Source: Cryobacterium sp. Y11 (GTDB lineage: Bacteria; Actinomycetota; Actinomycetes; Actinomycetales; Microbacteriaceae). From it: DNA of 64,000 nt. The DNA lies in contig NZ_PJJO01000059.1 in the NCBI RefSeq assembly GCF_002929535.1, positions 1 to 64,000 on the forward strand. The letters run 5' to 3'. Positions 8,744 to 17,413 of this stretch are shown piece after piece. How positions within the stretch are numbered: the stretch's first letter is position 1; every line of letters starts with the position of its first letter. The notes beneath the pieces are model-generated. The model had not been told where the DNA came from and ran no database searches. It saw only the letters and a program-made list of their open reading frames with translations. A program made the position numbers and the translations under genes.

Positions 8744-10497
8744 GATGCCGTCTCCTGCCCCAGATAGGCCGCGATGACACGCGGGTCATCGAGTACCTCG
8801 GAGACCGCGCCGCTCGTCAAGAGGCGACCATCATCAAGTATGGTCACCCGGGTCGATGCCACACGGACGAATCCCATGTCGTGTTCGATCAACAACACCG
8901 CGCAGCCGAAGACAGCCGGAATCTGACGCACGCGTTCCGCGAGCGCGCGACTCTCGGCTTCACCGAGTCCCGCGGCGGGTTCGTCCAGCAACAGGATTTC
9001 TGGCTTCGATGCCAGCGCGCCCGCGATCTCGAGAATGCGGCGGGAGCCGACGTCCATGAGACGGATTGGTACACCTCCGTCAGGTAGATCGAGAAACTCA
9101 CGGACGGCGGGGATTCGCTCGGAACCTGCAGCGCCAGCGGCGAGCTTCAGATAGTTCTCTACCGTGATCGCGTCGATGGCATGCACATGCTGGAAGGTGC
9201 GGCGGATGCCGAGCCGGGCACGTTCTCGGGGTCCAAACCGCTCGATCGGCTTTCCGTCGAGGCTGACCCGTCCCTCGTATGAGGGCAAGAACCCGGTGAC
9301 CGCATCGACGAGCGTCGATTTACCCGCGCCGTTCGGGCCGATGAGAGCGTGCACCTCTTCGTGTTCGACCGTGAGGTTCACCGCTTCGAGCACCCGGTGG
9401 TCGCCGAAGGCCACCGTCAGGTTGTCGACGTGAAGGCAGGCTGCCTGGAGCGTTTGATGCTTCACGGTTTCACCTTGCAGCGCTGCACCGTCAGGTTGCA
9501 TTGCGCCAACCTGCAGCCGTTCGTCGCTTACTGGTAAGAGTTGGCAAGTCACCCGGGTGTTTCGAAAGGCGCGCTCTTGGAGTTGGTCGTTCAGCTTCTC
9601 GACCAGGCCGCCACCCCCGCGTCGGAGCACATCGAAGGCACCGAGCGCGAGCAACGCGTTTGCGGCGTCGAGGGGAAGGCCTATGCGCCGTAGTAGCTCG
9701 GGAATGAAGACAACGAACACCCCGGCGAGCACCGCACCACCGAATACACTCGCCCCGCACAACACTGCGGTCACCAGGTGCACCATCGAAGTCAGCGGGG
9801 TGAAGACTGCCGTAGTCAACAGTCCGTATTGTCCGGCCAGCAAACCGCCGGCGATGCCCGCGAATAGTGCCCCAAGAGCAAAAGCGCTCGTCTTCGTACC
9901 CCCGACCCGTACGCCCAGCGCCGCTGCCGCCCGCTCGCTCACTCGCACGGCTGTCCAACCAAGTCCGTGCACGGAGCGGCTGAGGGCCCTGATGCCGATC
10001 TGCAGCACAATTAGTAGCGCCCAGGCGAGGGCGAAGAACCAACGCGGGTCATCAAACGGCGCTGAAGGGATCACCGGTGTGCCCTCACCGACGCCGGGGA
10101 AGCTCCCCTGCCGCAATACGAGATCGAGTGCGGTCGCAAACCCTACGGTGACGACCGCGAGCTCGACGCCGCGAACACGAGTGGTGGCGATGCCGATCAG
10201 TAGTCCGACCGGAGCGGTTACGGTGCCTCCGATCAGTACGAGCAGCGGGAATGGGGCCGTCGGCCAGGCAATGGCAAGATAGGAGACCGCCCAGCCGCCG
10301 AGCGCGGCGAACGACATCTGGCAGAGCGTTATGATGCCAGCCTGATGCGTGACGAGGCCGATGCTGCGCGCGATGATTGCCGTGATTGCAACAGTAGAAA
10401 GTAGATACACCCAATATGTTGGGAGAATCAGGCCGAGCGTCACCAGCACGAGAAGGAACAGTCCTCCGCCCAGATGGGTCGGTTTACCGAGCCGCAT
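8740..10497 (-). CDS. Fused ABC permease-ATPase (LivM-LivG type)
   Basis: A 585-residue fusion. Residues about 1-300 are a LivM-type permease with multiple hydrophobic segments. After a hydrophilic linker (LVEKLNDQLQERAFRN...), residues about 345-585 are a LivG-type ATPase: Walker A GPNGAGKST, Walker B EILLLDEPAAGL and H-loop LLIEHD. The expected signature LSxGQ is replaced by LMDVGSRR, so this nucleotide site looks degenerate. The start at 10497 follows GAGAGG and overlaps the LivH-type gene by 14 bases; the open frame further upstream is antisense-like and unlikely to be coding. LivM-LivG fusions are known in this transporter family. Confidence 0.85.
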   Translation of the reverse strand: MRLGKPTHLGGGLFLLVLVTLGLILPTYWVYLLSTVAITAIIARSIGLVTHQAGIITLCQMSFAALGGWAVSYLAIAWPTAPFPLLVLIGGTVTAPVGLLIGIATTRVRGVELAVVTVGFATALDLVLRQGSFPGVGEGTPVIPSAPFDDPRWFFALAWALLIVLQIGIRALSRSVHGLGWTAVRVSERAAAALGVRVGGTKTSAFALGALFAGIAGGLLAGQYGLLTTAVFTPLTSMVHLVTAVLCGASVFGGAVLAGVFVVFIPELLRRIGLPLDAANALLALGAFDVLRRGGGGLVEKLNDQLQERAFRNTRVTCQLLPVSDERLQVGAMQPDGAALQGETVKHQTLQAACLHVDNLTVAFGDHRVLEAVNLTVEHEEVHALIGPNGAGKSTLVDAVTGFLPSYEGRVSLDGKPIERFGPRERARLGIRRTFQHVHAIDAITVENYLKLAAGAAGSERIPAVREFLDLPDGGVPIRLMDVGSRRILEIAGALASKPEILLLDEPAAGLGEAESRALAERVRQIPAVFGCAVLLIEHDMGFVRVASTRVTILDDGRLLTSGAVSEVLDDPRVIAAYLGQETAS

Positions 10498-11341
10498 CCC
10501 ACACCTCTCTCCGGCGCAACCAGATGAGCGCGACGATGATAATGGCGAACGGGATCGCCCCGCGATAGTCCGCGAGCCCCTCGATCCGGGCACCCGCACC
10601 CTCGACTGCCCCGATGGCGAGGCCACTGGCAACGGCGATCCACACGTTTGAGAACGCCCCGAGCAGGCCTGCGACCAACGCCGGCACGACGAGAAATGAC
10701 ATCGACTCAAACGTTGGGTTACGGGTCGGCGCGATCAGCAGCATCGCTAGTGTCGAAAGCAATCCCGTCGCGGCCCACACCCCGACGGCCAGCTGACGCG
10801 AGTTCACACCGAGCAGTTGCACGGTCAGTGGACGCTCCGACATAGCTTCAAGACGGATGCCCAGCTGCGTGTAGCGCAGAAGGAGTGATAGCACACCCGC
10901 AATCGCAATGGTAACCAGCAGTGCGATTACCGTACTGAGCGACACGCGTACCCCGCCCAGATCAAATGACGCCTCCGGTACGAGACTCGGCATCGCTCGG
11001 GGCGAGTCACCGAAAAGCCTGAAGCCAGCGGTAAGCAGCAGAATCAAGAGCACCACCGTGCCGACTGACCGCGCGATCGCCGACGGTTCGCCCAACCATC
11101 TAGCCAACACCCAGCCGGAGAATCCGGCGGTAACGCTCGCGACGGCGAGGCCACAGAACACCGCGAGCGCGAGCGACACCTCGGCACCGACCAACGCGTA
11201 ACAAACATAGGCGCCGAGCGCGCCGAGCGCCGCCTGGCCGAAGTTCAGCACGCCGACAAGTCTATACAGCACGACCACGCACACGGCCAGGATTGCGTAG
11301 GTGGACCCCGACACGAGCCCGGAGATGATTCCGTCCAGCAC
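10484..11341 (-). CDS. livH: ABC transporter permease, LivH type
   Basis: A 285-residue integral membrane protein starting MLDGIISGLVSGSTYAIL, the standard opening of LivH permeases, with the GQAALGALGAY motif and about eight hydrophobic segments. It forms the substrate channel with the LivM domain of the downstream fused protein. The gene lies 43 bases after the binding-protein gene and overlaps the next gene by 14 bases, so all four are co-transcribed. Confidence 0.88.
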   Translation of the reverse strand: MLDGIISGLVSGSTYAILAVCVVVLYRLVGVLNFGQAALGALGAYVCYALVGAEVSLALAVFCGLAVASVTAGFSGWVLARWLGEPSAIARSVGTVVLLILLLTAGFRLFGDSPRAMPSLVPEASFDLGGVRVSLSTVIALLVTIAIAGVLSLLLRYTQLGIRLEAMSERPLTVQLLGVNSRQLAVGVWAATGLLSTLAMLLIAPTRNPTFESMSFLVVPALVAGLLGAFSNVWIAVASGLAIGAVEGAGARIEGLADYRGAIPFAIIIVALIWLRRREVWDAAR

Positions 11342-11384
11342 GGTTAAGGGCGCCTCACCTCTGCGGTTCCGCCCGGGCCAGGTG

Positions 11385-12566
11385 TCACGGCACCCGCACC
11401 CAGTCGCTTACGGTCTCCCACCCGTTCTCGCCAGCCTGCACCATCATGCTCGCCCGGTTAGGGTTATGCGCGGTTTCATCACCGAAGGTAAACGGCATGC
11501 CCATCAGCGGATTCTCCACCGGTTCGAGGCTGCGGAACGCCTCGGTCACCGACTCGCTAGTAATGTCACCCTCGATGCTTTTCAACACGTCGACGACGAT
11601 CTCGGCGCTCACATACCCGCCCATGGACAGGGAAGTGAGCGGCACTCCCGCATCGGTGAGGGTGCTGCGCCATCCCGCCAACTTGGGATCGTCACTCATG
11701 AAGGGGAGAAACTCGGAGTTCGCGTACAGGCCCAGCGTGCCCTGCTCCTTCAGCGCCTCGAACACGCTCTCGCTGTACGCCGAAGTCAGTGTCAGCCAGT
11801 CCATCTGGTCGAGCAGCTCCTGCTGTTTCACGGTGTTCATGAACGCGACGGCAACGGGCTCGTTCGCGTTGAATACGACAGCCTCGCACCCCGCATCCCG
11901 CGCGGCGAGGATCGCCGGCGTCGGGTCATCGCCGAGCACCACCGAGGTGTCGATGTGGGCAGCGGTGCTTCCGGTCTCCTCTTCCCACTTTTCTATGAGT
12001 TCGAGGTAGGGGTCAGTCAGGCCGGCGCTATTGAGAATCACCGGGCACACCTTTTCGTGACCGAGTGTTTCGGATGCGTAGTAGAGCAGGCTCGCGTAGC
12101 CCTGAATCGTGCCGTTATTCACCGGAGCGATGTTCGTTGACTCGAAGCAGGCTGGCTCGACCCCGGTTCCTGAGATGGAGACGATGTCACGCTGCGCGTA
12201 GAACGCGGCGTTCGCACTGCACTCGACCAGGCTCGCGGAACCCACGAAGGCGACAACCTTGTTCTCGTCGACAAGGCGCCGCGCGGCCTGGCTTGCCTGT
12301 GCGGGGTCGGCCCCGTCGTCCTCGGAGAAGAACTCGATCGGCCTGCCGTTGATGCCACCCTCGGCGTTTACGCGGTCGAAAACGGCCTGCGCAGCCCCGG
12401 GAACTTCCGGGAATGGCGCCGGGCCGGTAATTGAGCTCACTGCTCCGATCTTGATCGCCTGCGCCTCGTCGGCGTTGCCGCTCCCTGCCGCGCAGCCGGT
12501 CAACCAGAGACCCGCGATAGTGGCGAGCGAGATCAACGCGATACCTCGTGTTCTGTGCGGCGTCAT
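11385..12566 (-). CDS. livK: Substrate-binding lipoprotein of LivK type
   Basis: A 393-residue extracellular receptor of the branched-chain amino acid ABC family. The signal peptide ends in WLTGC, so Cys25 is lipidated. The Peripla_BP fold begins IKIGAVSSITGPAPFPEVPG and contains VAFVGSASLVECSANAAFY. It is the first gene of the operon and divergent from the mycofactocin glycosyltransferase, sharing roughly 490 bases of control DNA. The true ligand cannot be read from sequence; family members bind amino acids, aromatic acids and other small molecules. Confidence 0.88.
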   Translation of the reverse strand: MTPHRTRGIALISLATIAGLWLTGCAAGSGNADEAQAIKIGAVSSITGPAPFPEVPGAAQAVFDRVNAEGGINGRPIEFFSEDDGADPAQASQAARRLVDENKVVAFVGSASLVECSANAAFYAQRDIVSISGTGVEPACFESTNIAPVNNGTIQGYASLLYYASETLGHEKVCPVILNSAGLTDPYLELIEKWEEETGSTAAHIDTSVVLGDDPTPAILAARDAGCEAVVFNANEPVAVAFMNTVKQQELLDQMDWLTLTSAYSESVFEALKEQGTLGLYANSEFLPFMSDDPKLAGWRSTLTDAGVPLTSLSMGGYVSAEIVVDVLKSIEGDITSESVTEAFRSLEPVENPLMGMPFTFGDETAHNPNRASMMVQAGENGWETVSDWVRVP

Positions 12567-13053
12567 TCTGCCGCGATCTTCTCTGGGTCAGTGTTTTTCT
12601 GCAATGTTTATGTGCTCGCTTTCTTCGGCCAAAAAGAGGAAACGCAGGCGAGGCACGACGGTCTTCCGATGAGAGTCCAAGGATCAGCATCGATACGCGC
12701 TCAGATGTGCTGCCCGCTTTCTCGGCTCACAGCTCTGTGTCGATATTGGTCGTTAGTAACATTGAGCGTCAATGGAAAAGATGGTCAAAACAGGCGCCGA
12801 CGATATTTCGGAAGAGGTGGCCCGACGACGACCTCACGCTAATAGTACGCTCGCCAAGGCGTGGAGCGTTGCTCATTTTGGCACCCGGTGTCAATATGTC
12901 AGGATGGGGCGGTTCCCGAAGTGCATCAGATGGTGTGCTGCGAAGCGTCACATCGAGAAGGCGGTGCAGAAGTGGGTACTGCGACCGGACTCCGCTGAGA
13001 TCCTGGTATCGCCGGCCAAAAGTCCGTCTCGTTTTGATCACGAAAGAGTGTCC
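12567..13053. other. Divergent intergenic region between livK and mftF
   Basis: About 490 bases that must hold the promoters of the ABC transporter operon (leftward) and mftF (rightward). I see no copy of the GCACTGAGTGC palindrome found elsewhere in this locus, and no recognised coding sequence. A long frame here runs into mftF but has no family resemblance before 13054. Confidence 0.45.
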
Positions 13054-14541
13054 ATGACCGATTCCACACGCGCCGCCGCCTGGGGGCCACCACCATACCC
13101 GGCGCCGCCGGCCAGAACGCGGGAATCCTCCGAGTTCACGCGCCGAATTCCCATGGCGTGGACAACGGGGGTGGCGCTACGCAATCGAAAGATCGCGATC
13201 GGTGGGTCCCCGTGGGAAGTGACGATGTTGCCGGAGGAGGTACGTCCCTTCGCGCGCAAACTCTATGACTCCGAACGCAGAGGGATTGTGGCAACTGACG
13301 CCACGGAACAGGACGCTGCGATCTACCTACTGGATCATGGCATCGCCGACCCATTGCCGCTCATTGATCGCACCGTGAACGATGTCGAGATCGTTATCCC
13401 GGTCTACGGAGACGCCGGGCCGCTTGCACGCTGTCTGGAATCTCTCAAAGCCGAAGGGCTGCCGGTCACCGTGGTCGACGACGCCTCACCGGAGCCATTC
13501 GCATCCGCTATTAAAGTTGTCGTTGCAGCTTTCGGTGCACGTCTCATTGTCCGTGACGAGAATGGAGGCCCCGGCGGGGCACGCAATGCCGGTGTCGCCG
13601 CGACAACGGCACCGTTCGTGGCGTTTATCGATGCGGATGCGATCGCCGCCCCCGACTGGATCGCGAGGATGCGCCCCCTGTTCGACGACCCGCGCATTGG
13701 CGCGCTTGGCCCACGCATCCGCCCTGATCTGCTGGGCAACTCTGTAATCGAGCGCTATGAGGAGACCCGTTCGGAACTCGACATGGGAGCGGAGCCGAGC
13801 CGGGTGGTGCCCGGGGTGCCGGTGGGATGGCTGCCGAGCGCTTCAGTGCTCGTGCGCCGCGAGGCGGTGACCGATCCTGCGTTCGAGCCCGGGCTTCGGG
13901 TCGGTGAGGATGTCGACTTTTTCTGGCGTATGGATGAGGCGGGATGGACGGTCCGCTATGTGACAGATGTGCTGAACTATCACGGCGTACGCACGTCACT
14001 GAAAGAATTCTCCTACCGACGCACCATGTACGGCGGATCAGCCGCGGAGTTGGAACAGCGCCATCCGGGACGCCTAATTCCGGCTCGCCCATCTATTTCC
14101 GGCCTCGCAGCGGTTGCGGCTCTTGCTCTTGGTCGACCCTGGATCGCTGCGAGTATCGCCGGATACGAACTGGCGCGGCACCGGCGCCTCTTGGACCCGG
14201 AAATTCCACTGCCGGTAGTCGCCGAAATCGTCGCTCGCACTATGTGGTCCGACGGTTTCTGGATGGGACATCTCCTGCGCCGCGACTGGTGGCCGGTGGG
14301 TCTGGCCGTGCTGATAGCCACACCGAAGTCTCGCCTTGCCCGAGGAATCGCCGTCGCGATGCTCTGGGAGCCCGTGCGCGACCATCTGCTGCGGCCCACC
14401 CGGTTAGACCCAGTGCGCAGCCTCGCGCTGCGCGCACTCGATGATGCGTCATATGGCACGGGGGTCATCAGAAATGCGATCCGGAAGCGAGTTCCGAATG
14501 TCGTCACTCCCCGACTTCGATTTCCCCGCTGGCCGCGCTGA
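13054..14541 (+). CDS. mftF: Mycofactocin glycosyltransferase MftF
   Basis: A 495-residue family 2 glycosyltransferase. The catalytic domain spans about 105-330: VEIVIPVYGDAGPLARCLES, then VVDDASPE, NGGPGGARNAG and the DxD-like metal site FIDADA. GEDVDFFWRMDEAGW follows. The C-terminal part has hydrophobic stretches consistent with membrane association. MftF adds beta-1,4-linked glucose units to premycofactocin in mycobacteria. The start at 13054 follows GAAAGAGTGTCC; earlier in-frame ATGs would add about 94 residues with no family similarity. It is separated from mftABC by the leftward mftG-mftR pair. Confidence 0.88.
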   Translation: MTDSTRAAAWGPPPYPAPPARTRESSEFTRRIPMAWTTGVALRNRKIAIGGSPWEVTMLPEEVRPFARKLYDSERRGIVATDATEQDAAIYLLDHGIADPLPLIDRTVNDVEIVIPVYGDAGPLARCLESLKAEGLPVTVVDDASPEPFASAIKVVVAAFGARLIVRDENGGPGGARNAGVAATTAPFVAFIDADAIAAPDWIARMRPLFDDPRIGALGPRIRPDLLGNSVIERYEETRSELDMGAEPSRVVPGVPVGWLPSASVLVRREAVTDPAFEPGLRVGEDVDFFWRMDEAGWTVRYVTDVLNYHGVRTSLKEFSYRRTMYGGSAAELEQRHPGRLIPARPSISGLAAVAALALGRPWIAASIAGYELARHRRLLDPEIPLPVVAEIVARTMWSDGFWMGHLLRRDWWPVGLAVLIATPKSRLARGIAVAMLWEPVRDHLLRPTRLDPVRSLALRALDDASYGTGVIRNAIRKRVPNVVTPRLRFPRWPR

Positions 14542-14597
14542 CCCAGCGATTCCTCCAAGGGATCCAATCAGCGTCACTCGAAGAAGAGCCCACCTGA

Positions 14598-16268
14598 CTA
14601 CAGTCCGCGGCGAATAAAGTCGGCCACGAGTTCACCGACGAGAACGGCGGTCGCGGCCGGGCCGCGCACGGGCGTTGTCGGTAAAATCGACGTGTCGGCG
14701 ACGCGCAACCCGTTGATACCGTGCACGCGCCCGTATTGGTCGACGACGGCGTCCGGGTCATCTGCTGGCCCGAAGCGTGCACTGCCGCACAAGTGGATTG
14801 CCGTTCCGAGGTGCGACCGCAGCCAGCTATCGAGCAGGTCGTCGCTCTCGAGGACGGTGTCGGTGAGTTCGGTCAATCGCTTAAACAGGGGTTGGTAAGC
14901 ATCCGTTCGGAGCAATTGCACCGCCACCCGCACGACTTCGCGCATGCGTTCGAGATCCCACTCGGTTGAGAGGTAGTTATAGTCAATCCGCGGTTGCACG
15001 GCCGGGTCACCCGAGGCGAGGCTGATGCGCCCGCGCGATGTCTCCGACTGCACGGCAACGAGAAATGCGAGGTCGCCGCGGTGGGCGACCTGTTTTGCGA
15101 AGCGCCGCACCGATATCCCGCGCGTTGCCCGGAGCGTTCGAAGCGGATGCCGCACTGCGGCCCTTACTCCGACAAGGACGCCGCGCGCGCTGCCGGTCAA
15201 TAGATAGCCCATCGGTTTGATTATCGGAAGGATCTCCAGATCCCCGAGCACGGTAGAACCGGTCGCCGTGAAGTTCAGGCACGCCGCCATCGACTGCGTC
15301 GTGCGATAGTCAACGATCTGTCGGCGCGGCTGCCACTGCACGGCGATGTCCGGATGATCGCTAAAATTTGCCCCGACCCCTGGCAAGTCACGCACGACAG
15401 GAATATTGAATTGTTCCAACTGTTCCCGGGGTCCGACCCCGGAAACCAACAAGAGGTGGGGCGACTTAATCGCACCGGCCGAGAGCACAATCTCGCGCCC
15501 GAGCACCTGAACGATGGCGTCGCCGTGCGCCACCTCGACGCCGATGGCCGTCGTACCCTCAAACAGCACGCGGCGAACCTCGCTGTTACCCCAAACAGTA
15601 AGGTTTGTGCGGTACCGCACCGGATTCAGGTAGGCGATCCCGGTGTTTTGCCGCACACCGTCGATCGTGTTCATCGGCAGTGGTCCGTGTCCCGGCATGC
15701 CCTGATCGTTCTTGTCGGGTTCGTCGGCGAAGCCCAGCTCGGCCGCCGCCGCGCGAAAGGCGACCGTGGCCGGATGGTCCTGCGCTGGACGACCGACGAC
15801 CATCGGCCCCGCACCACCGTGGACGGCAGTCTCGCCATATTGCAAGTCGGTTTCAATCCGGCGATAAACGGGCAAGACCTTCTCCCAAGCCCATTCGGGT
15901 GCCCCGACCGACCAGGAATCGAAGTTAGCTTTTCTGGCGCGAATAAAATATGCGCCGTTGATCGTCGAAGATCCGCCGAGGATCCGGCCGCGCGCGATTG
16001 AGTAGGGCAGTTTCGGTGTGAGATTGCCCGTGAACGACCAATTCTGCGGATGTCCCGGCATTGCTCCCTGCACGGTTCCAGCATCGAGTAACTCGGGCGG
16101 GAATCGGGCGGCGGACCGTGGCACCGGTCCTGCCTCGAGGAGCAGAACCCGCCTCTCGGGATCTTCACTCAGCCGGGCTGCGAGTGGGGCCCCAGCTGCG
16201 CCGGCACCGACCACGATCACGTCATAGTTCACGTTCGTCAAGTCCGACATCGGTACCCGTGGGTTCAT
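14598..16268 (-). CDS. mftG: GMC-family oxidoreductase MftG
   Basis: A 556-residue FAD-dependent glucose-methanol-choline oxidoreductase. The N-terminal FAD motif is VVGAGAAGAPLAARLSEDP followed by LLLEAG. The GMC signature GGSSTINGAYFIRA is near 95-108. The active-site His region is AIHLCGSARFG, and the C-terminal segment TTPVRGPAATAVLVGE is typical. MftG oxidises reduced mycofactocin (mycofactocinol) and passes electrons to the respiratory chain in mycobacteria. The ATG follows GGAGGGCGGAC and overlaps the mftR stop by four bases, so mftR and mftG are co-translated. Confidence 0.88.
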   Translation of the reverse strand: MNPRVPMSDLTNVNYDVIVVGAGAAGAPLAARLSEDPERRVLLLEAGPVPRSAARFPPELLDAGTVQGAMPGHPQNWSFTGNLTPKLPYSIARGRILGGSSTINGAYFIRARKANFDSWSVGAPEWAWEKVLPVYRRIETDLQYGETAVHGGAGPMVVGRPAQDHPATVAFRAAAAELGFADEPDKNDQGMPGHGPLPMNTIDGVRQNTGIAYLNPVRYRTNLTVWGNSEVRRVLFEGTTAIGVEVAHGDAIVQVLGREIVLSAGAIKSPHLLLVSGVGPREQLEQFNIPVVRDLPGVGANFSDHPDIAVQWQPRRQIVDYRTTQSMAACLNFTATGSTVLGDLEILPIIKPMGYLLTGSARGVLVGVRAAVRHPLRTLRATRGISVRRFAKQVAHRGDLAFLVAVQSETSRGRISLASGDPAVQPRIDYNYLSTEWDLERMREVVRVAVQLLRTDAYQPLFKRLTELTDTVLESDDLLDSWLRSHLGTAIHLCGSARFGPADDPDAVVDQYGRVHGINGLRVADTSILPTTPVRGPAATAVLVGELVADFIRRGL

Positions 16269-16897
16269 GTCCGCCCTCCGGGTTCAACTGTTGGTAATTC
16301 GCCCGGCGCGAACCCTTCTTTGAGCAGGAGCAACGCCGATTCGAGCAGCTCAATCAGGTTGGAGTTATCGCTCCGAAGCCACTGCTCGTAAGCCGCAAGC
16401 GATGCACCGAGGAATACCCAACCGATCACCGTCGGTTCGATCGCGTCAACAGCGACTCCCAAGCGGCCAGCCGCGAAATCTGACACCACACGCCGCCACT
16501 CGGCATACCGCAGCGCGGAGTGCGCCACGAGCGCCGGAACGTTTAGCAACAGGTTCATCCGCTCGCGATGAAAGGGTGCCTCTTCTGGTGGGAATCGATT
16601 GAATTCGACGACCGCCCGGGCAAGCGCATCGACAAGAGACACAGCCGTATCCGTGGCAGCGAGGATCGCGCGCATACGCGCGAGTTCCGCATCGAAGTCC
16701 CCCCAGGGCAGATCGTTCTTGGAAGGAAAGTAGCGAAACAAAGTTCGACGCCCAATTCCGGCGGCGCGGGCAATGTCGTCGACAGTCGTCCGTTCGAAAC
16801 CGCGCTCGAGGAAAAGCCGAAGTGCTACGTGGCTCAGGGCAGCGCGGGTCGTCAGCGGCTGTCGGCCCATCCGCGGTGCCATAGAGCACTCATTCAT
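16265..16897 (-). CDS. mftR: TetR-family regulator MftR
   Basis: A 210-residue repressor. The DNA-binding domain is at about 15-65 (ALRLFLERGFERTTVDDIA, then RAAGIGRRTLFRYFPSK). The C-terminal ligand domain is of the acyl-CoA-responsive MftR type. It is divergent from mftA; the 99-base spacer contains the palindrome GGCACTGAGTGCC. In mycobacteria MftR represses mft genes and responds to long-chain acyl-CoA; that ligand is family knowledge, not seen here. It heads the leftward mftR-mftG pair. Confidence 0.85.
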   Translation of the reverse strand: MNECSMAPRMGRQPLTTRAALSHVALRLFLERGFERTTVDDIARAAGIGRRTLFRYFPSKNDLPWGDFDAELARMRAILAATDTAVSLVDALARAVVEFNRFPPEEAPFHRERMNLLLNVPALVAHSALRYAEWRRVVSDFAAGRLGVAVDAIEPTVIGWVFLGASLAAYEQWLRSDNSNLIELLESALLLLKEGFAPGELPTVEPGGRT

Positions 16898-16913
16898 TTG
16901 TTCTCATCCCTAT

Positions 16914-16938
16914 ACTTTCGGCACTGAGTGCCACTAGT
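16914..16938. promoter_or_regulatory. Putative MftR operator between mftR and mftA
   Basis: A perfect 13-base odd palindrome, GGCACTGAGTGCC at 16920-16932, is flanked by ACT (16914-16916) and AGT (16936-16938), so symmetry extends to 25 bases with three unpaired positions per arm. It lies between the divergent mftR and mftA starts, where a TetR repressor would control both. The same core recurs at 28708-28720 beside the second TetR gene. Confidence 0.65.
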
Positions 16939-16996
16939 CTGGTGCATGCACGAGATTTTCGCCACCGACGTCGATTTCTAACGCAGGGAGAACCAC

Positions 16997-17128
16997 ATGG
17001 TTTCCGCAAGAAAAATCAGCCACATCGAGTTTGCACCCGCGGGCCCTGAACAATCCGCGGGGTCCGATCTCGAATCTGACACCCTGGTCGAGGAAATCTC
17101 GATCGACGGCATGTGCGGCGTCTACTAA
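16997..17128 (+). CDS. mftA: Mycofactocin precursor peptide MftA
   Basis: A 43-residue RiPP precursor starting MVSARKISHIEF and ending in the diagnostic core IDGMCGVY followed directly by the stop codon. MftC acts on the C-terminal Val-Tyr: oxidative decarboxylation of Tyr, then a carbon-carbon bond to Val. Peptidase release then gives the AHDP intermediate that MftD oxidises to premycofactocin. The acidic leader (SDLESDTLVEEIS) is the part recognised by MftB. The ATG follows GGGAGAACCAC. The gene is 9 bases before mftB. Confidence 0.96.
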   Translation: MVSARKISHIEFAPAGPEQSAGSDLESDTLVEEISIDGMCGVY

Positions 17129-17137
17129 ATCGCAGAC

Positions 17138-17413
17138 ATGCCCGCCCTAGATCTTGCCCTTGGATGGGATTTCCATCCCCCAGTATGCGTTCGCCCGGAG
17201 CTGTTCGGTGCGCTGCTCTACCATTTCGGCACCCGCACGCCCTCATTCCTAAAAGATACGACACTTCTCTCCGTCGTGAGGACTCTCGTCGACGTACCTT
17301 CCGCCCGTGCAGCGTGCACGGTCGCGGGCGTCTCTGACTGCGATCTGCCCCGCTATCAGTGTGCTCTCGGCACGCTCGCGAAATCGTCCATGGTCGTCGA
17401 AAGGGCCTCATGA
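17138..17413 (+). CDS. mftB: Mycofactocin RiPP recognition protein MftB
   Basis: A 91-residue PqqD-like small protein with the RiPP recognition element fold. MftB binds the MftA leader and delivers it to MftC. It begins MPALDLALGWDFHPPVCVRPE and contains the helix-turn-helix-like LLSVVRTLVDVPSARAAC. It lies just after mftA and its TGA overlaps the mftC ATG (ATGA), which indicates translational coupling and a fixed MftB:MftC ratio. Confidence 0.9.
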   Translation: MPALDLALGWDFHPPVCVRPELFGALLYHFGTRTPSFLKDTTLLSVVRTLVDVPSARAACTVAGVSDCDLPRYQCALGTLAKSSMVVERAS

